From positions 33,355 through 97,354 of the forward strand of contig LJZQ01000008.1 in assembly GCA_001314845.1 (NCBI GenBank): DNA of 64,000 bases. Reading direction: 5' to 3'. Positions 18,343 to 27,557 of this stretch are shown here, piece by piece; within the stretch, counting starts at the first letter, position 1; each line of letters begins with the position of its first letter. The stretch is from Marinobacter excellens HL-55. Its GTDB lineage: Bacteria; Pseudomonadota; Gammaproteobacteria; Pseudomonadales; Oleiphilaceae. The position numbers were made by a program, and so were the translations under genes. The notes under the pieces were generated by a model. The model ran no database searches. It was not told the DNA's origin and saw only the letters and a list, made by a program, of their open reading frames with translations.

Positions 18343-19665
18343 TTCAGCAAGGCAGGGTCAGCACCGATAAACGATTGGATTGGACGGTTAAAGTCGATGC
18401 AACGGGGTTGCTCCCTTCAACAACGTACTATTACGCTTTCGCGGCGCTCGGAAGAACATCCCTTGTGGGGAAGACAAGAACTGCCCCTGATACGCACACG
18501 AATTGTAAAGACCTCAGAATTGCCAACGTATCCTGTTCGTCGTTCTGGTCAATGGAGTTCCATCCCTACCGTGAAATTGGTGAACGACAAGATATCGATC
18601 TCGTTTGCCACTCGGGCGATTATATTTATGAGTTCGTTGACGACAAAGGTTGGTTCAGGGCGAGAAACGACCGTTTCGACTTGGACTATGTCGACTTCAG
18701 GAAATGGTTTAATCGGGATGAGTGCGCAAGGCGCTATGCTTTGTACCGAAGCGACCCTGATCTGATACGAGCCCATCAGTGCGCTCCTTTCACGATCATG
18801 CCGGATCAACATGATTTTGACGACGAAGTTGATCCAGATACCGGTCTGGAATTCACAGAAGCAGATGCGTCGCTCGCAGAACGAATCAAGAGCAGCGTTC
18901 TGGGTTATAGTAAATCAAGTCAATATGTCGCAGCTCGGTACAACCGAGGTCTTGCCTGTCGCTCGCACCTTATTTGGTGATCGCGCATCAGGGCCGGAGC
19001 TTTATACAAGCGGTTGGGGTGGTTTCCCAAATGCTCGCCGAGAGCTCTATGCCTTTATGCGCGAAAACAGCATCATCGATAATGTTGTTCTCTCCGGCGA
19101 CAGCCACGGCTGGTTCGCCCACGATCTGGTTGAGGACCCCTCGATACCCAACTATCTGCCTGCGCTCTCCTCCTCTGGCCCTGGCGGGCTGTTGCAGACC
19201 GTCGGTGTTGAATTGGTGCCCAGCTCTCTGGGGCGACCGGGCGGAGGGGAGGTCGTCGCTGGTATCATCTACGAACAGACCATGGGCCGAGCCGTGCGCG
19301 AGGACTATGACAATTTCCATGAAAACTTCGTACCGCTAGGAAAGGCAGCCATCAAGGCACTTGAGACGGCAGCTAAGCTTGCAAATCCAAATCTCCGCTA
19401 TTTCAACTGGCGTTCGTATGGTTACGGGATCTCCCACATAACCGAGAACAGCCACATTTTCGAGCTTTGGGAGGTGGCCTACCCTAAAGCAAACGGGCGA
19501 AGTAAACTCATCCAGCAGTTTGATAACCGAAAAGGAAATCCTGGCCTACTCGCCAGAAATCTCTTTGGGCGCTCCGAAACTGGGGGCACTGACGACGTTG
19601 ATCGTGACAGCCTGCCACCTGAACAGACCCAAGCGCGCGAATTCACCGAACAGATCGATCGCTAG
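18243..19665 (+). pseudogene. PhoD-like alkaline phosphatase remnant (5' truncated, frameshifted)
   Basis: Two frames together resemble a PhoD-family phosphatase. The first (open from 18237, with no good start until 18336) carries the fibronectin-like stretch WTVKVDATGLLPSTTYYY, then VCHSGDYIYEF and MPDQHDFDDE. Near 18890-18905 the similarity moves to the next frame, which continues FWVIVNQVNMSQL and VVLSGDSHGWFAHDL and ends at 19665. The N-terminal signal and first domain are missing, and the segment between the D-H-D motif and the WVIVNQ motif is too short. At least a 5' deletion, one frameshift and probably an internal deletion have occurred. It abuts the phosphatase at 16777-18342 without a gap. 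Confidence 0.8.
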
Positions 19666-19680
19666 GCAGTCGCCAGATTA

Positions 19681-21606
19681 TCAGGCTTTATACCGCCTTA
19701 GGTGTTCTTGCAACCGCTCTGCCAGGTCTTGCAGTGCTTGAGCGGAGTTGTTGGTTGCACTTGCGTTTTCTTCACTGGTGAGGGCAATTTGGCGTATGTG
19801 GTCCAAACGTTTGTTGATGTCTTCCGCCACCATACTTTGTTCTTCCGCTGCGCTGGCCATTTCTACGTTGGCGCCACGGATGGACTGTGCGGCCTCACGC
19901 AGGGATTCGATGGCCACGCCGGCCTCTTCAATTAAACTGCTGGTTTTTTTCGCCAGCTGGCTCCCGGTGTCAATAACCCCAACAACATCGCCAACGCCGT
20001 TTTGCAGCTGCTCAATCTGGGTATGAATTTCCTGCACGGATTCCTGGGTTCGGCCCGCCAGCCTGCGCACCTCATCGGCTACCACCGCAAAGCCCCGGCC
20101 GTGCTCTCCGGCTCTGGCCGCCTCTATGGCGGCGTTGAGTGCCAGCAGGTTGGTTTGTTCGGCAATGCCCTCGATAACAAACAGTATGCTGCCAATACTA
20201 GACGATGCCTCTTTAAGCATTGCACCGGCCTCAGCGGCGCTTTGATTGTTATCAAGCTGGTTTGAGATGGCTTGTGTGGTTTGATCTATCAGCGAACGGC
20301 CGCTTTCTGCCAGCGAATCCGCCTGTGTGGCTATGTTCTCTGCCCGGGTGGCGCTCTCTGCAACGGTTTGCGCGGTTGCCGTCATTTCATTCATGGCGGC
20401 GGCCACCTGCTCGGTTTCTTCGCTTTGATCGCCAATCACCGCGGCGGATTGACCGGCAATGGTCTCCAGGTGTGACGCTGATTCTAAAAGCTGATGCGAT
20501 GACGCTTTGGTTTCTGAAATGGTTTGTTGCAGCCGGTCCAGCAGGCGATCAAACCCTTTGGCCATTTGGCCAAGCTCGTCGGATTTGCTGGCATTGAACC
20601 GAATGGTCATGTCGCCTTCGCCGTCTGCGATGTCTTCAATGGCAGCAATCATCGACTGGAGCGGGCGCCCCACTACCCATTGCACCAGCAGGCTGAGAAT
20701 GACGACCAAAATCAACCCGCCGGCTGCGATCCAAAGCAACGATTGAACGACTTGTCGTGTAACCAAGCCAGACACCTCGTCCTGTGAATAACCGGTTACA
20801 ATGTCATATCGCCACGGTTTAAAAAGCTCGGTGCTAAGTTGCCACCGCTCGGGTGTCGTTTCGAGGATGTTCTCCAGCTCGTCGGTCTGGACGGTGTCTG
20901 AGTGCATCCGCACCCTGCCCTGGTCGTCAATTACGGCGATGAAGCCATCCTGCAGTACGCTTGCCGCAGACACCACCTGTTCGATTTGTGCCAGGTCTGC
21001 TGAATAGCCTACATACCAGATACCCACAACCTCCCCGGCTGCGTTTTTCAATGGCGAATAGGCGGTGATGTAGGGGTTGCCCAGTATATCAACCTGGCCA
21101 AAGTAAGCTTCGCCACGACTGATTGCCTGCCCGGCGGCGCCGCTCATGTTGAGTTTGGTACCAATGGCGCGGGTGCCGTCGGACTTCTGAACATTGGTGG
21201 AGACACGAATAAATTCGCTGCCTTGGCGAACAAATAGCGTGGCTGTACCACCCATAATGTCGGTAACGCCATCAACCAACGCAAAGTTGTTGTTGATTAA
21301 CTCGTTACCCAGATACAGGCCGGGGGCATTGGTGCCTCCTACCGCCGACATACCACGAATGCTAGCCGGGCCAAGGTCTTGTCCGCGCTCGATTAACAAG
21401 TTCAGTGAGCTGCGTACCCGTTCGAGCATCAAGTTGTTGGTCACCGAGAAAATTTTGATCACTTCGCCTGTAAGCAATGCACTGGTTTTTGCCACGTCTT
21501 CCGAAATGCTGTAGCGGGTGTCGACGGATGAGACAACACTCACGGCGACAGCAAACACGACCAACAACCCGAACACAGCCGATATGAACACGTTACGAAT
21601 GGACAT
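19681..21606 (-). CDS. Methyl-accepting chemotaxis protein with periplasmic Cache-type sensor
   Basis: Translation most likely begins at the ATG at 21606, preceded by GAGGGA, giving 641 residues. Layout: a membrane helix at about 5-25, a periplasmic sensor of the Cache3/Cache2 kind to about 290 (containing [20 protein letters not shown]), a second helix ([18 protein letters not shown]), a HAMP domain, and a long cytoplasmic signalling coiled coil. The conserved hairpin tip reads [19 protein letters not shown]. There is no C-terminal pentapeptide tether. It should bind a small ligand in the periplasm and control CheA. It lies 61 bases downstream of the PAS chemoreceptor on the same strand, so they may be co-transcribed. 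Confidence 0.95.
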   Translation of the reverse strand: MSIRNVFISAVFGLLVVFAVAVSVVSSVDTRYSISEDVAKTSALLTGEVIKIFSVTNNLMLERVRSSLNLLIERGQDLGPASIRGMSAVGGTNAPGLYLGNELINNNFALVDGVTDIMGGTATLFVRQGSEFIRVSTNVQKSDGTRAIGTKLNMSGAAGQAISRGEAYFGQVDILGNPYITAYSPLKNAAGEVVGIWYVGYSADLAQIEQVVSAASVLQDGFIAVIDDQGRVRMHSDTVQTDELENILETTPERWQLSTELFKPWRYDIVTGYSQDEVSGLVTRQVVQSLLWIAAGGLILVVILSLLVQWVVGRPLQSMIAAIEDIADGEGDMTIRFNASKSDELGQMAKGFDRLLDRLQQTISETKASSHQLLESASHLETIAGQSAAVIGDQSEETEQVAAAMNEMTATAQTVAESATRAENIATQADSLAESGRSLIDQTTQAISNQLDNNQSAAEAGAMLKEASSSIGSILFVIEGIAEQTNLLALNAAIEAARAGEHGRGFAVVADEVRRLAGRTQESVQEIHTQIEQLQNGVGDVVGVIDTGSQLAKKTSSLIEEAGVAIESLREAAQSIRGANVEMASAAEEQSMVAEDINKRLDHIRQIALTSEENASATNNSAQALQDLAERLQEHLRRYKA

Positions 21607-21667
21607 TGAGCGTTCCCTCAAAGCAATGTATTTTTTCTTGCATCTGACCTGGCAACACTGCCTCAAG

Positions 21668-23437
21668 TCATTCCAGAGACCGCTGAGACACGTCGTTCAG
21701 CGCTCTGAGTGAGCTGGCGAGGCTTTCGATGCGGCTGTTGGTTTCCGTTACCAGTCGATTTATTTTATCGGCCGATTGGCTGGATTTTTGAGCCAGTTGG
21801 CGAACTTCATCTGCGACCACTGCAAAACCCCGGCCTGCTTCACCCGCCCTGGCTGCTTCAATGGCCGCATTCAGAGCGAGCAGATTGGTTTGCTCGGCAA
21901 TCTGGTTGATCGTGTTGACGATGTGTGAGATGGAGTCTGAAGACTTGAGGACCGATTCCATTTCCCGGTCGGTGACTTCGACGGCCTGCATCTTGGAGTG
22001 CACATCAATACCGTAGGCCACGAAGTATTTGATACTGCCCGAGAAATCCGCGATGGGGCATACTGTTAACTCAAACCAATGATCCTGACCGTTCCCGTTA
22101 GGCATCGCGTAGAAGCCTTTCAACTGCTCCCCACCAAGAAGTTTGTTGAAATCGTCCTGGCCAACGATGGATTTCAGATTTTGAATACGGGCTTTGGTGG
22201 CCGCCTCGGAGGTGTCGCCCAGGCTGAGAAGCATATATCGATTGGCGCTGGTGAGAGAGCCGTCCAACTGCCATTCGGTCACGCCGTTGCTGTCGCTGAT
22301 GGCCTCAAACCGCCGGGTAAACTCTAACGATTTTTCTTTTGTGTCTGTTACATTCGCCTGTATCGAGATGTAGTGCGTCAGGCGACCCTGATCGTCAAAC
22401 ACCGGGTTGATCGCAAGCGACACCCAGTAAGGCTGGTTGTTGCGGTCGTAATTCAGTATTTCGTTATAGAACGGCTGATTTTCACGAAGTTTTGTGCGTA
22501 TTTCGTCAACGGTCGCCGGGTCTGTATGGGGCCCTTGTAACAGGTCTCCGGGGCTTTTGCCCACCACTTCATCTAATGTGTAGCCTGTAAGCTGGGTAAA
22601 GCCTCTGTTAACGTACGCGATGGTGCGGTCGGGCTTGGCGATGATCACGGCGTTATCGGTCTCGTTGGCCACCATGGACAGCATTTTGAATTCGTCGCGC
22701 CGTTCCACTTCTTCCGTCACGTCTTTCAGAAAAGCCGTGTACAGGATTTTGTTGTCCAGCCGGATTTTTGACAATGCAAGCGAGGCCCAGCGGCGGGTAC
22801 CGTCTTTTCTGAACACCGGTACTTCGCGGGTAGTGCCAACGATTTTATCGACGCCGGTGTGGCGGTTGGCGTCCACCATGCTGTCGTGACGGTCGCGAAT
22901 ATCGTGGGGCACCAACATTTTGACGTTCTGGCCGAGCATTTCTTCGCGCTGGTAACCCCAGAGTTTCTCGGCAGCGGAGTTCGCAAAAATAATGCAGTTG
23001 TGTTCGTCAATCGTGACCACGGCGTCCAGGGCTTGCTCAAGGGTTTGGTTGATCATTTCCCGGGAAGTTCGCTCTGCCGTGATATCGCGGATGAACGCGG
23101 TGTAGGTGATGGATCGGCCAGAAACAACTTTGTTCAAAGCCAGGTTTACCCACACCTGGCTGCCGTCTTTACGCGTCATGCGTACGTCGCGGCTGGTACC
23201 GACAATCTTATCGGCCCCGCCCTTGCGGTTGCGGTTGATGTGCTCATCGTGATGCTGCTGTATGTCTGACGGCACCAGCATTTTTACGTTGTTGCCCAGG
23301 ACTTCTTTTCTGGAATAGCCCCATAGCCTCTCGGCGGCCGCATTGAAAAAAGTCACCTTGTTGTTTTCGTCAATACTGACGACGGCGTCCAGACATTGTT
23401 CCAGAACGCTTTGAAGGGAGTTTGACCGACGAAACAT
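21668..23437 (-). CDS. Soluble PAS-domain chemoreceptor (BdlA/Aer-like)
   Basis: A 589-residue protein with no membrane segment. Four PAS-type units come first. Units one and two (about residues 10-120 and 130-240) are nearly repeats of each other ([20 protein letters not shown] and [20 protein letters not shown]). Unit three (250-370) has a LOV-like frame, but the photoactive cysteine position reads [10 protein letters not shown], so flavin photochemistry is not expected. Unit four is more divergent. A very short signalling domain of about 100 residues follows, with the tip [19 protein letters not shown]. This resembles BdlA-type receptors linked to biofilm dispersal and energy or redox sensing. 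The cofactor is unknown. Confidence 0.92.
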   Translation of the reverse strand: MFRRSNSLQSVLEQCLDAVVSIDENNKVTFFNAAAERLWGYSRKEVLGNNVKMLVPSDIQQHHDEHINRNRKGGADKIVGTSRDVRMTRKDGSQVWVNLALNKVVSGRSITYTAFIRDITAERTSREMINQTLEQALDAVVTIDEHNCIIFANSAAEKLWGYQREEMLGQNVKMLVPHDIRDRHDSMVDANRHTGVDKIVGTTREVPVFRKDGTRRWASLALSKIRLDNKILYTAFLKDVTEEVERRDEFKMLSMVANETDNAVIIAKPDRTIAYVNRGFTQLTGYTLDEVVGKSPGDLLQGPHTDPATVDEIRTKLRENQPFYNEILNYDRNNQPYWVSLAINPVFDDQGRLTHYISIQANVTDTKEKSLEFTRRFEAISDSNGVTEWQLDGSLTSANRYMLLSLGDTSEAATKARIQNLKSIVGQDDFNKLLGGEQLKGFYAMPNGNGQDHWFELTVCPIADFSGSIKYFVAYGIDVHSKMQAVEVTDREMESVLKSSDSISHIVNTINQIAEQTNLLALNAAIEAARAGEAGRGFAVVADEVRQLAQKSSQSADKINRLVTETNSRIESLASSLRALNDVSQRSLE

Positions 23438-23664
23438 GGTTTTATGAACCTTTGCATAAGCTAACGACGTAATAATGGCTTACGCTCAAGAAATGTCCAT
23501 TACTCCGATGCGCTAAAACTGTAACGACAAGTAAATGAAAAGTGAAAAACTGTCGCCTTCATGTACAAAAAACCGCAAATTTTGGTTGGATCGTCTGGAA
23601 TCTCGTGATTAAAATTTTAACAACTCTGACTAATCTGAACCTTTAAATAATCTTTGTGGCTAGC

Positions 23665-25002
23665 ATGATGGTCTCAAGCAAACTATTATCAAAGCCGGTT
23701 GTGGCGGCGCTGTTTACATTGATAACGGTGCTGCTGGCCACAAGCCTGCTTACCTACGTCAACGATCGCTCGTTGCAGTCCAACACATCTTCTTCTCTTC
23801 GCACGGCCTCCTGGAGTTTGGCGCAGATGGGGCGTGAGGCCAGCGCCCTGAATCTCGAAATAGCCTTGGCAGCAAATGGCGTAGGTTCCCAAGAAAAATT
23901 ACAAAAACGCTCTGATATTCTCTGGCGTCGTCTGGACGACGCTCTGAATAGCCCCGAAGCCAGTGTCGTGCTCTCCCAAAGCAATAACGAACAGGCAATC
24001 AGCCAGATTTTCGAAGCTTACCGGGCGCTGGAGCCGAACATCTCTGGGCTTTACAACGCCGATGAGGCGACTGTTGCTGTTACTGTTGCAAGCTGGAACA
24101 GCTTGAATGAGAAGCTCCAACGGCTGATTGAAGACAACTTTGTTGGGGATGAGACAGCTTTTCTGTCGGTTGAGCTTGAAAGATCCCGAGACCGCTTGGC
24201 GAATTTGAGAATTTTTACGCTCAGTCTGTTGTTAATTACCTTTGCGTTCCTGGCTGTCGCTATTTTCATTGTAAGAAAACAAAACCGGCTGAACTCTGTT
24301 ACAGGACTCCCTAACAGAGAAACGTTAAGAGACGTCAAGAAAGCTGGCGCCGAGTATGCGGTGATCTGTGTTGAGATCGCCAATTTTGATCTGGTGCTCA
24401 GTGACTTTGGCACTGAAGCAGGTGACGCACTGCAAAGAGACATTGCCACAAAACTCCGCGATTTGGTGACCAACCAAGACGAAGTTATTCACAAGACCCC
24501 GGAAAGCTTCGTAGTGTTGGCGTTTTGCAGGTCAAAGAACATTTTTGAAGACAAGCTGACCCGCCTGCGCGAGGCACTCTCATTTGACTGGCGCTGGGGC
24601 TCTGCCGTTACACGGATCAGGCCGTTTATAGGCGTGGACCCTTCAAATGAGGGCTTTTGCCCTGACTGGAACATTCGTTATCAACGCGCTCACCGGGCTC
24701 TGGTACAGGCTAAACTTGAAAAGGAGATAGTCGTCATTAGTCAGGAAGACTTGCGCAAAAAAATCGATCAGGAACGCCGACTTCACGCGGAATTACTACG
24801 TGCGTTTAATGGTGAATCGTCTACCCTGACGCTCAGTCTCGTTTACCAGCCAATCGTACCCATCGACAGAACCCGGTTTGTTACTGGCTCAGAAGTCCTG
24901 TTGCGGTGCCATGATCGTAATTACGGCTTTATTCCGCCTAGCCAGCTGGTTGAAAACTCATTCGGTCTGCGCTGCCCAAACGCGCGTCGTCAGTTAGCCT
25001 GA
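23665..25002 (+). pseudogene. Membrane GGDEF-EAL protein, truncated in the EAL domain
   Basis: The frame begins at an ATG at 23665 and has a membrane helix at about 10-30, a periplasmic region, a second helix (LSLLLITFAFLAVAIFIV), then a diguanylate-cyclase-type domain introduced by NSVTGLPNRETL. The catalytic GGDEF position reads KTPESF, so cyclase activity is lost. An EAL domain starts at SLVYQPIVPI with GSEVLLRC in place of xEALxR. It stops after PPSQLVENS, where unrelated sequence (FGLRCPNARRQLA) takes over until the stop. About 200 residues of EAL domain are therefore missing. The breakpoint at about 24950-24965 coincides with the end of the broken hydrolase on the other strand. Confidence 0.82.
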
Positions 25003-25726
25003 TATCCGCATCTTCGTAACCCTGATCTCCAGGTTGTTTCAGCCATCGATCAAACCAGGCCACGGTATAATAGGTAATCGACGGCCTGCCCCAACCGCCC
25101 GCACAAGACCCGTTGTTGACGTCTGGACACCGGGACGATGCCGGGAACAATGGCAGCAATGAAAAGTCGAAATGCGTTGTACCCTGAAAACCAACGGTAT
25201 AGGCCGGAATACCTGCCGCACGCCAGGCATTGAACGCAACTTTGCCACCCTGTGAGTCTGGTGGTACCGGGTATGGCAAGGGAGCAAAACCGTAGTCAGC
25301 AAAGATCGACATGGCAGGGACCCTTGGGGCAAAGTCCGGCAATGTTCCCTGGGTTACGGCCAGTAGCAAAACATCATATAAAGGTGGGGGAAGCTGCAGG
25401 TTGGTTGCGGTTGTTAAACCCTCGCCTTCAGGAGTAATGAGACTATCCCATGCTACTGCTACATCCACCGGGTTTTCGTCGTCCAGAAGCCCGGGCCACG
25501 GGGCTGCTCCAGGAGCCTGCACATAACCGTTGGTGATTACAATGGTGGGTACTGTGCGAGTGTCACTAGCCGACTTGGGCACCCAAACCTTTCCTACAAG
25601 TCGCGCACATTCTCTGTCGTAAAAAACGACGTCGGTAACATCAGCGTCATTCTCGAAAAACGCCTTACCGTCCGGTCCGGCGGCTTGAGGATAGCGATAA
25701 GGATCACCAGTACACGGTAGAACCAT
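24938..25726 (-). pseudogene. Secreted alpha/beta-hydrolase-like gene remnant
   Basis: A 262-residue frame without a signal peptide or good start. The visible text (ARLVGKVWVPKSASDTRTVP, then TIVITNGYVQAPG) looks like the first strands of a large extracellular alpha/beta hydrolase, and VGFQGTTHFDFSLLP supplies a plausible catalytic His region. No GxSxG nucleophile elbow is present between them, which suggests an internal deletion. Upstream, a stop precedes YAQPMVLPCTGDP in frame, while a signal-like stretch occurs in another frame. The 3' end runs into the truncated GGDEF-EAL gene. I regard it as decayed. Confidence 0.6.
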
Positions 25727-26092
25727 AGGTTGCGCATAACGGAGTAAGCGGCGAATTCAGAGTGAGAGACAGCGGAGGCAGCCAGCAAAAGGTAGACAAC
25801 ATCAATGCCCAGTATTTCACAAGCAATCCCCAGTAATTCGCAATTTTGAGAACAAGACGCACAAAAAAAAGCCCGCTTCAGAGAGGCTGTGCGGGCAAGT
25901 ATAGAACAAGCGACTAAAGTCTCAAAAAACGTAATACCGGATATTACATTCCGTGAAGACTCGGTGTACTGGTGAACCGTCATGAAGATAACGGTTAAGG
26001 CCGGAAACCACACCAATCCACATAATTTATACTATACTATAATTCTCCAATATCAAGCGAATTTGACAACATCCTTGTGTCATTAGAGGCCA
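25727..26092. other. Spacer with remnant sequence and terminator
   Basis: About 365 bases between the hydrolase remnant and the end of the second subtilase gene. The right part holds the terminator at 25862-25897. The part next to the hydrolase probably holds its original signal-peptide coding sequence out of frame. I see no intact gene. Around 26025-26045 the sequence is very AT-rich. Confidence 0.5.
25862..25897 (-). terminator. Rho-independent terminator-like hairpin
   Basis: On the minus strand GCCCGC (25891-25896) pairs with GCGGGC (25871-25876) across a 14-base loop, followed by eight T. It lies about 200 bases past the stop of the subtilase at 26093, which it would terminate. Confidence 0.75.
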
Positions 26093-27436
26093 TCAAGGAT
26101 TAACGTTGAGCAACAGGTTTGGAGATCCGTTCAAGTTGGTAAGCTGATTGCGGCTGGCCTGCGTGTCCAATTGCTGAGCAACCTGCTGAGGCGTGAGACT
26201 TGGGTTCTGCGCAAGCAATAAGGCTACAGCACCCGCTACATGGGGAGATGCCATGGATGTACCGCTGATAGTGTTGAAGTCGGTATCACCCGTATGCCAC
26301 GCTGCGGTGATGTTGCTGCCCGGTGCCATAATGTCTACACACTGACCATGGTTAGAGAAGCTACTGCGGCGATCCCGGTTATCCGTACTGCCCACCGTAA
26401 TGGCCTCAGCTACTCGATTGGGAGATCCATTACAGGCATCGGCATTGCTATTGCCCGCGGCAACTACAACGGGAATGCCTGTTGCCACGACTTCACGTAC
26501 AGCATTATCCAATGCAGCGGAACTGCCACCGCCGAGCGACATGTTCGCTACAGCTGGCTGTTCTGCGTTGTCGACCATCCAGTCCAGAGCCTCGATAATC
26601 GCGCTGGTAGCACCAGACCCGTTACATCCGAGAACGCGCAAGCCAATGACCTGACTCTCCTTGGCTACACCAAACAACGTACCAGCGGCACTGGAAGCTA
26701 CGTGAGTGCCGTGACCGTTGCAGTCCTCCGCAGAGTATGCAGATACGGTGTCTTCGTTACCGAAAGGCACCAGGCCACCGAACAGCAATCCAAGCAGGTC
26801 GCCAATCAACGGCAGGCCACCACCACCGCCACCGCCGCCAAGACCGCCGTCGTCATGAAAGTTGACACCGCTCGCTCTGCCCTGAAAATCGGCATGGGTG
26901 GTTCGAATGCCCGTGTCCAATACATAAACGTTTACGCCCTGCCCTGCCGTGACTGGGTAGGTAAACTGGTTGTCGAGCGGCAAGGTAGTTTGATCAACTC
27001 TGTCCAGGCCCCAGGTGGCATCTGGCTGGGTTTGAGTGGCGGCAGTGCTTATCCAGCTATCTGGTTCTACCGCTTTGACCCCAGGCAATGATTCCAGCAA
27101 ACGGGCCTGGCGCTCTGTTACCTGTACGGTCGCGCCTTGCATAACATTTTGGTAGACGAACAGAATATTTCCACCACCCACAGCGGAGAGGAGTTGCTCG
27201 ATACCGCCTACCAAGCCACCGGAAACGCCAAGAATGGAAGACAGTGAAGGATCAACTGTCACAATATAGCGTTGCGCTATGGTGTTGTCTGGGGCTTCGG
27301 AAACCTCTTCCTGAACTGGCTGGCTGGGCTTGCTGAACAGTTTCGAAAATAGACCCGCCTGCGCACTCAGGGGTGCTGCAGCCAATACAAGGGCTACGGC
27401 TGACGCCGCAGTTGTCCTGACAGTTACATGTGACAT
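26093..27436 (-). CDS. Secreted subtilisin-like serine protease (proteinase K-like S8)
   Basis: A 447-residue protease with a signal peptide cut near AQA-GLF, preceded by a good GGAG ribosome site. An I9 propeptide follows (RYIVTVDPSLSSILGVSGG). Catalytic residues: Asp in VLDTGIRTTHAD near 172, His in GHGTHVASSAAG near 242 and Ser in GTSMASPHVAG near 392, with Asn in VVAAGNSNAD. Between Asp and His is an insertion of about 30 residues that starts with a run of glycines and continues LPLIGDLLGLLFGG. The family's usual loop here is short, so the active-site surroundings are altered. It differs from the other two subtilases in this window in lacking their C-terminal Cys extension. Confidence 0.94.
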   Translation of the reverse strand: MSHVTVRTTAASAVALVLAAAPLSAQAGLFSKLFSKPSQPVQEEVSEAPDNTIAQRYIVTVDPSLSSILGVSGGLVGGIEQLLSAVGGGNILFVYQNVMQGATVQVTERQARLLESLPGVKAVEPDSWISTAATQTQPDATWGLDRVDQTTLPLDNQFTYPVTAGQGVNVYVLDTGIRTTHADFQGRASGVNFHDDGGLGGGGGGGGLPLIGDLLGLLFGGLVPFGNEDTVSAYSAEDCNGHGTHVASSAAGTLFGVAKESQVIGLRVLGCNGSGATSAIIEALDWMVDNAEQPAVANMSLGGGSSAALDNAVREVVATGIPVVVAAGNSNADACNGSPNRVAEAITVGSTDNRDRRSSFSNHGQCVDIMAPGSNITAAWHTGDTDFNTISGTSMASPHVAGAVALLLAQNPSLTPQQVAQQLDTQASRNQLTNLNGSPNLLLNVNP

Positions 27437-27532
27437 ATTCGCTCCTTGGCTTCTTAGTTTTTATCGAATAATTAAATTTATACAAACTAAATGCAATTTC
27501 AATCTTTTTTTGTGCGAAGGCGAAAGTCTTAA

Positions 27533-27552
27533 GGGGCCAGTCGCCTGGCCCC
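27533..27552 (-). terminator. GC-rich hairpin after the PHP lipoprotein gene
   Basis: GGGGCCAG (27533-27540) and CTGGCCCC (27545-27552) form a perfect 8-base stem with a 4-base loop, directly downstream of the stop at 27558 on the minus strand. No T tract follows at once, so termination may be weak or factor-assisted; transcript 3' end protection is an alternative. Confidence 0.6.
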
Positions 27553-27557
27553 GCCGC

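Noticed and set aside
18336..18980. Independent small phosphatase gene
   Set aside because: Lacks the N-terminal part and the GDSH motif of PhoD, which continue in another frame; treated as part of a pseudogene.
26240..27091. Plus-strand frame of about 283 codons opposite the proteinase-K-like gene
   Set aside because: Antisense shadow of a gene with a full catalytic triad.
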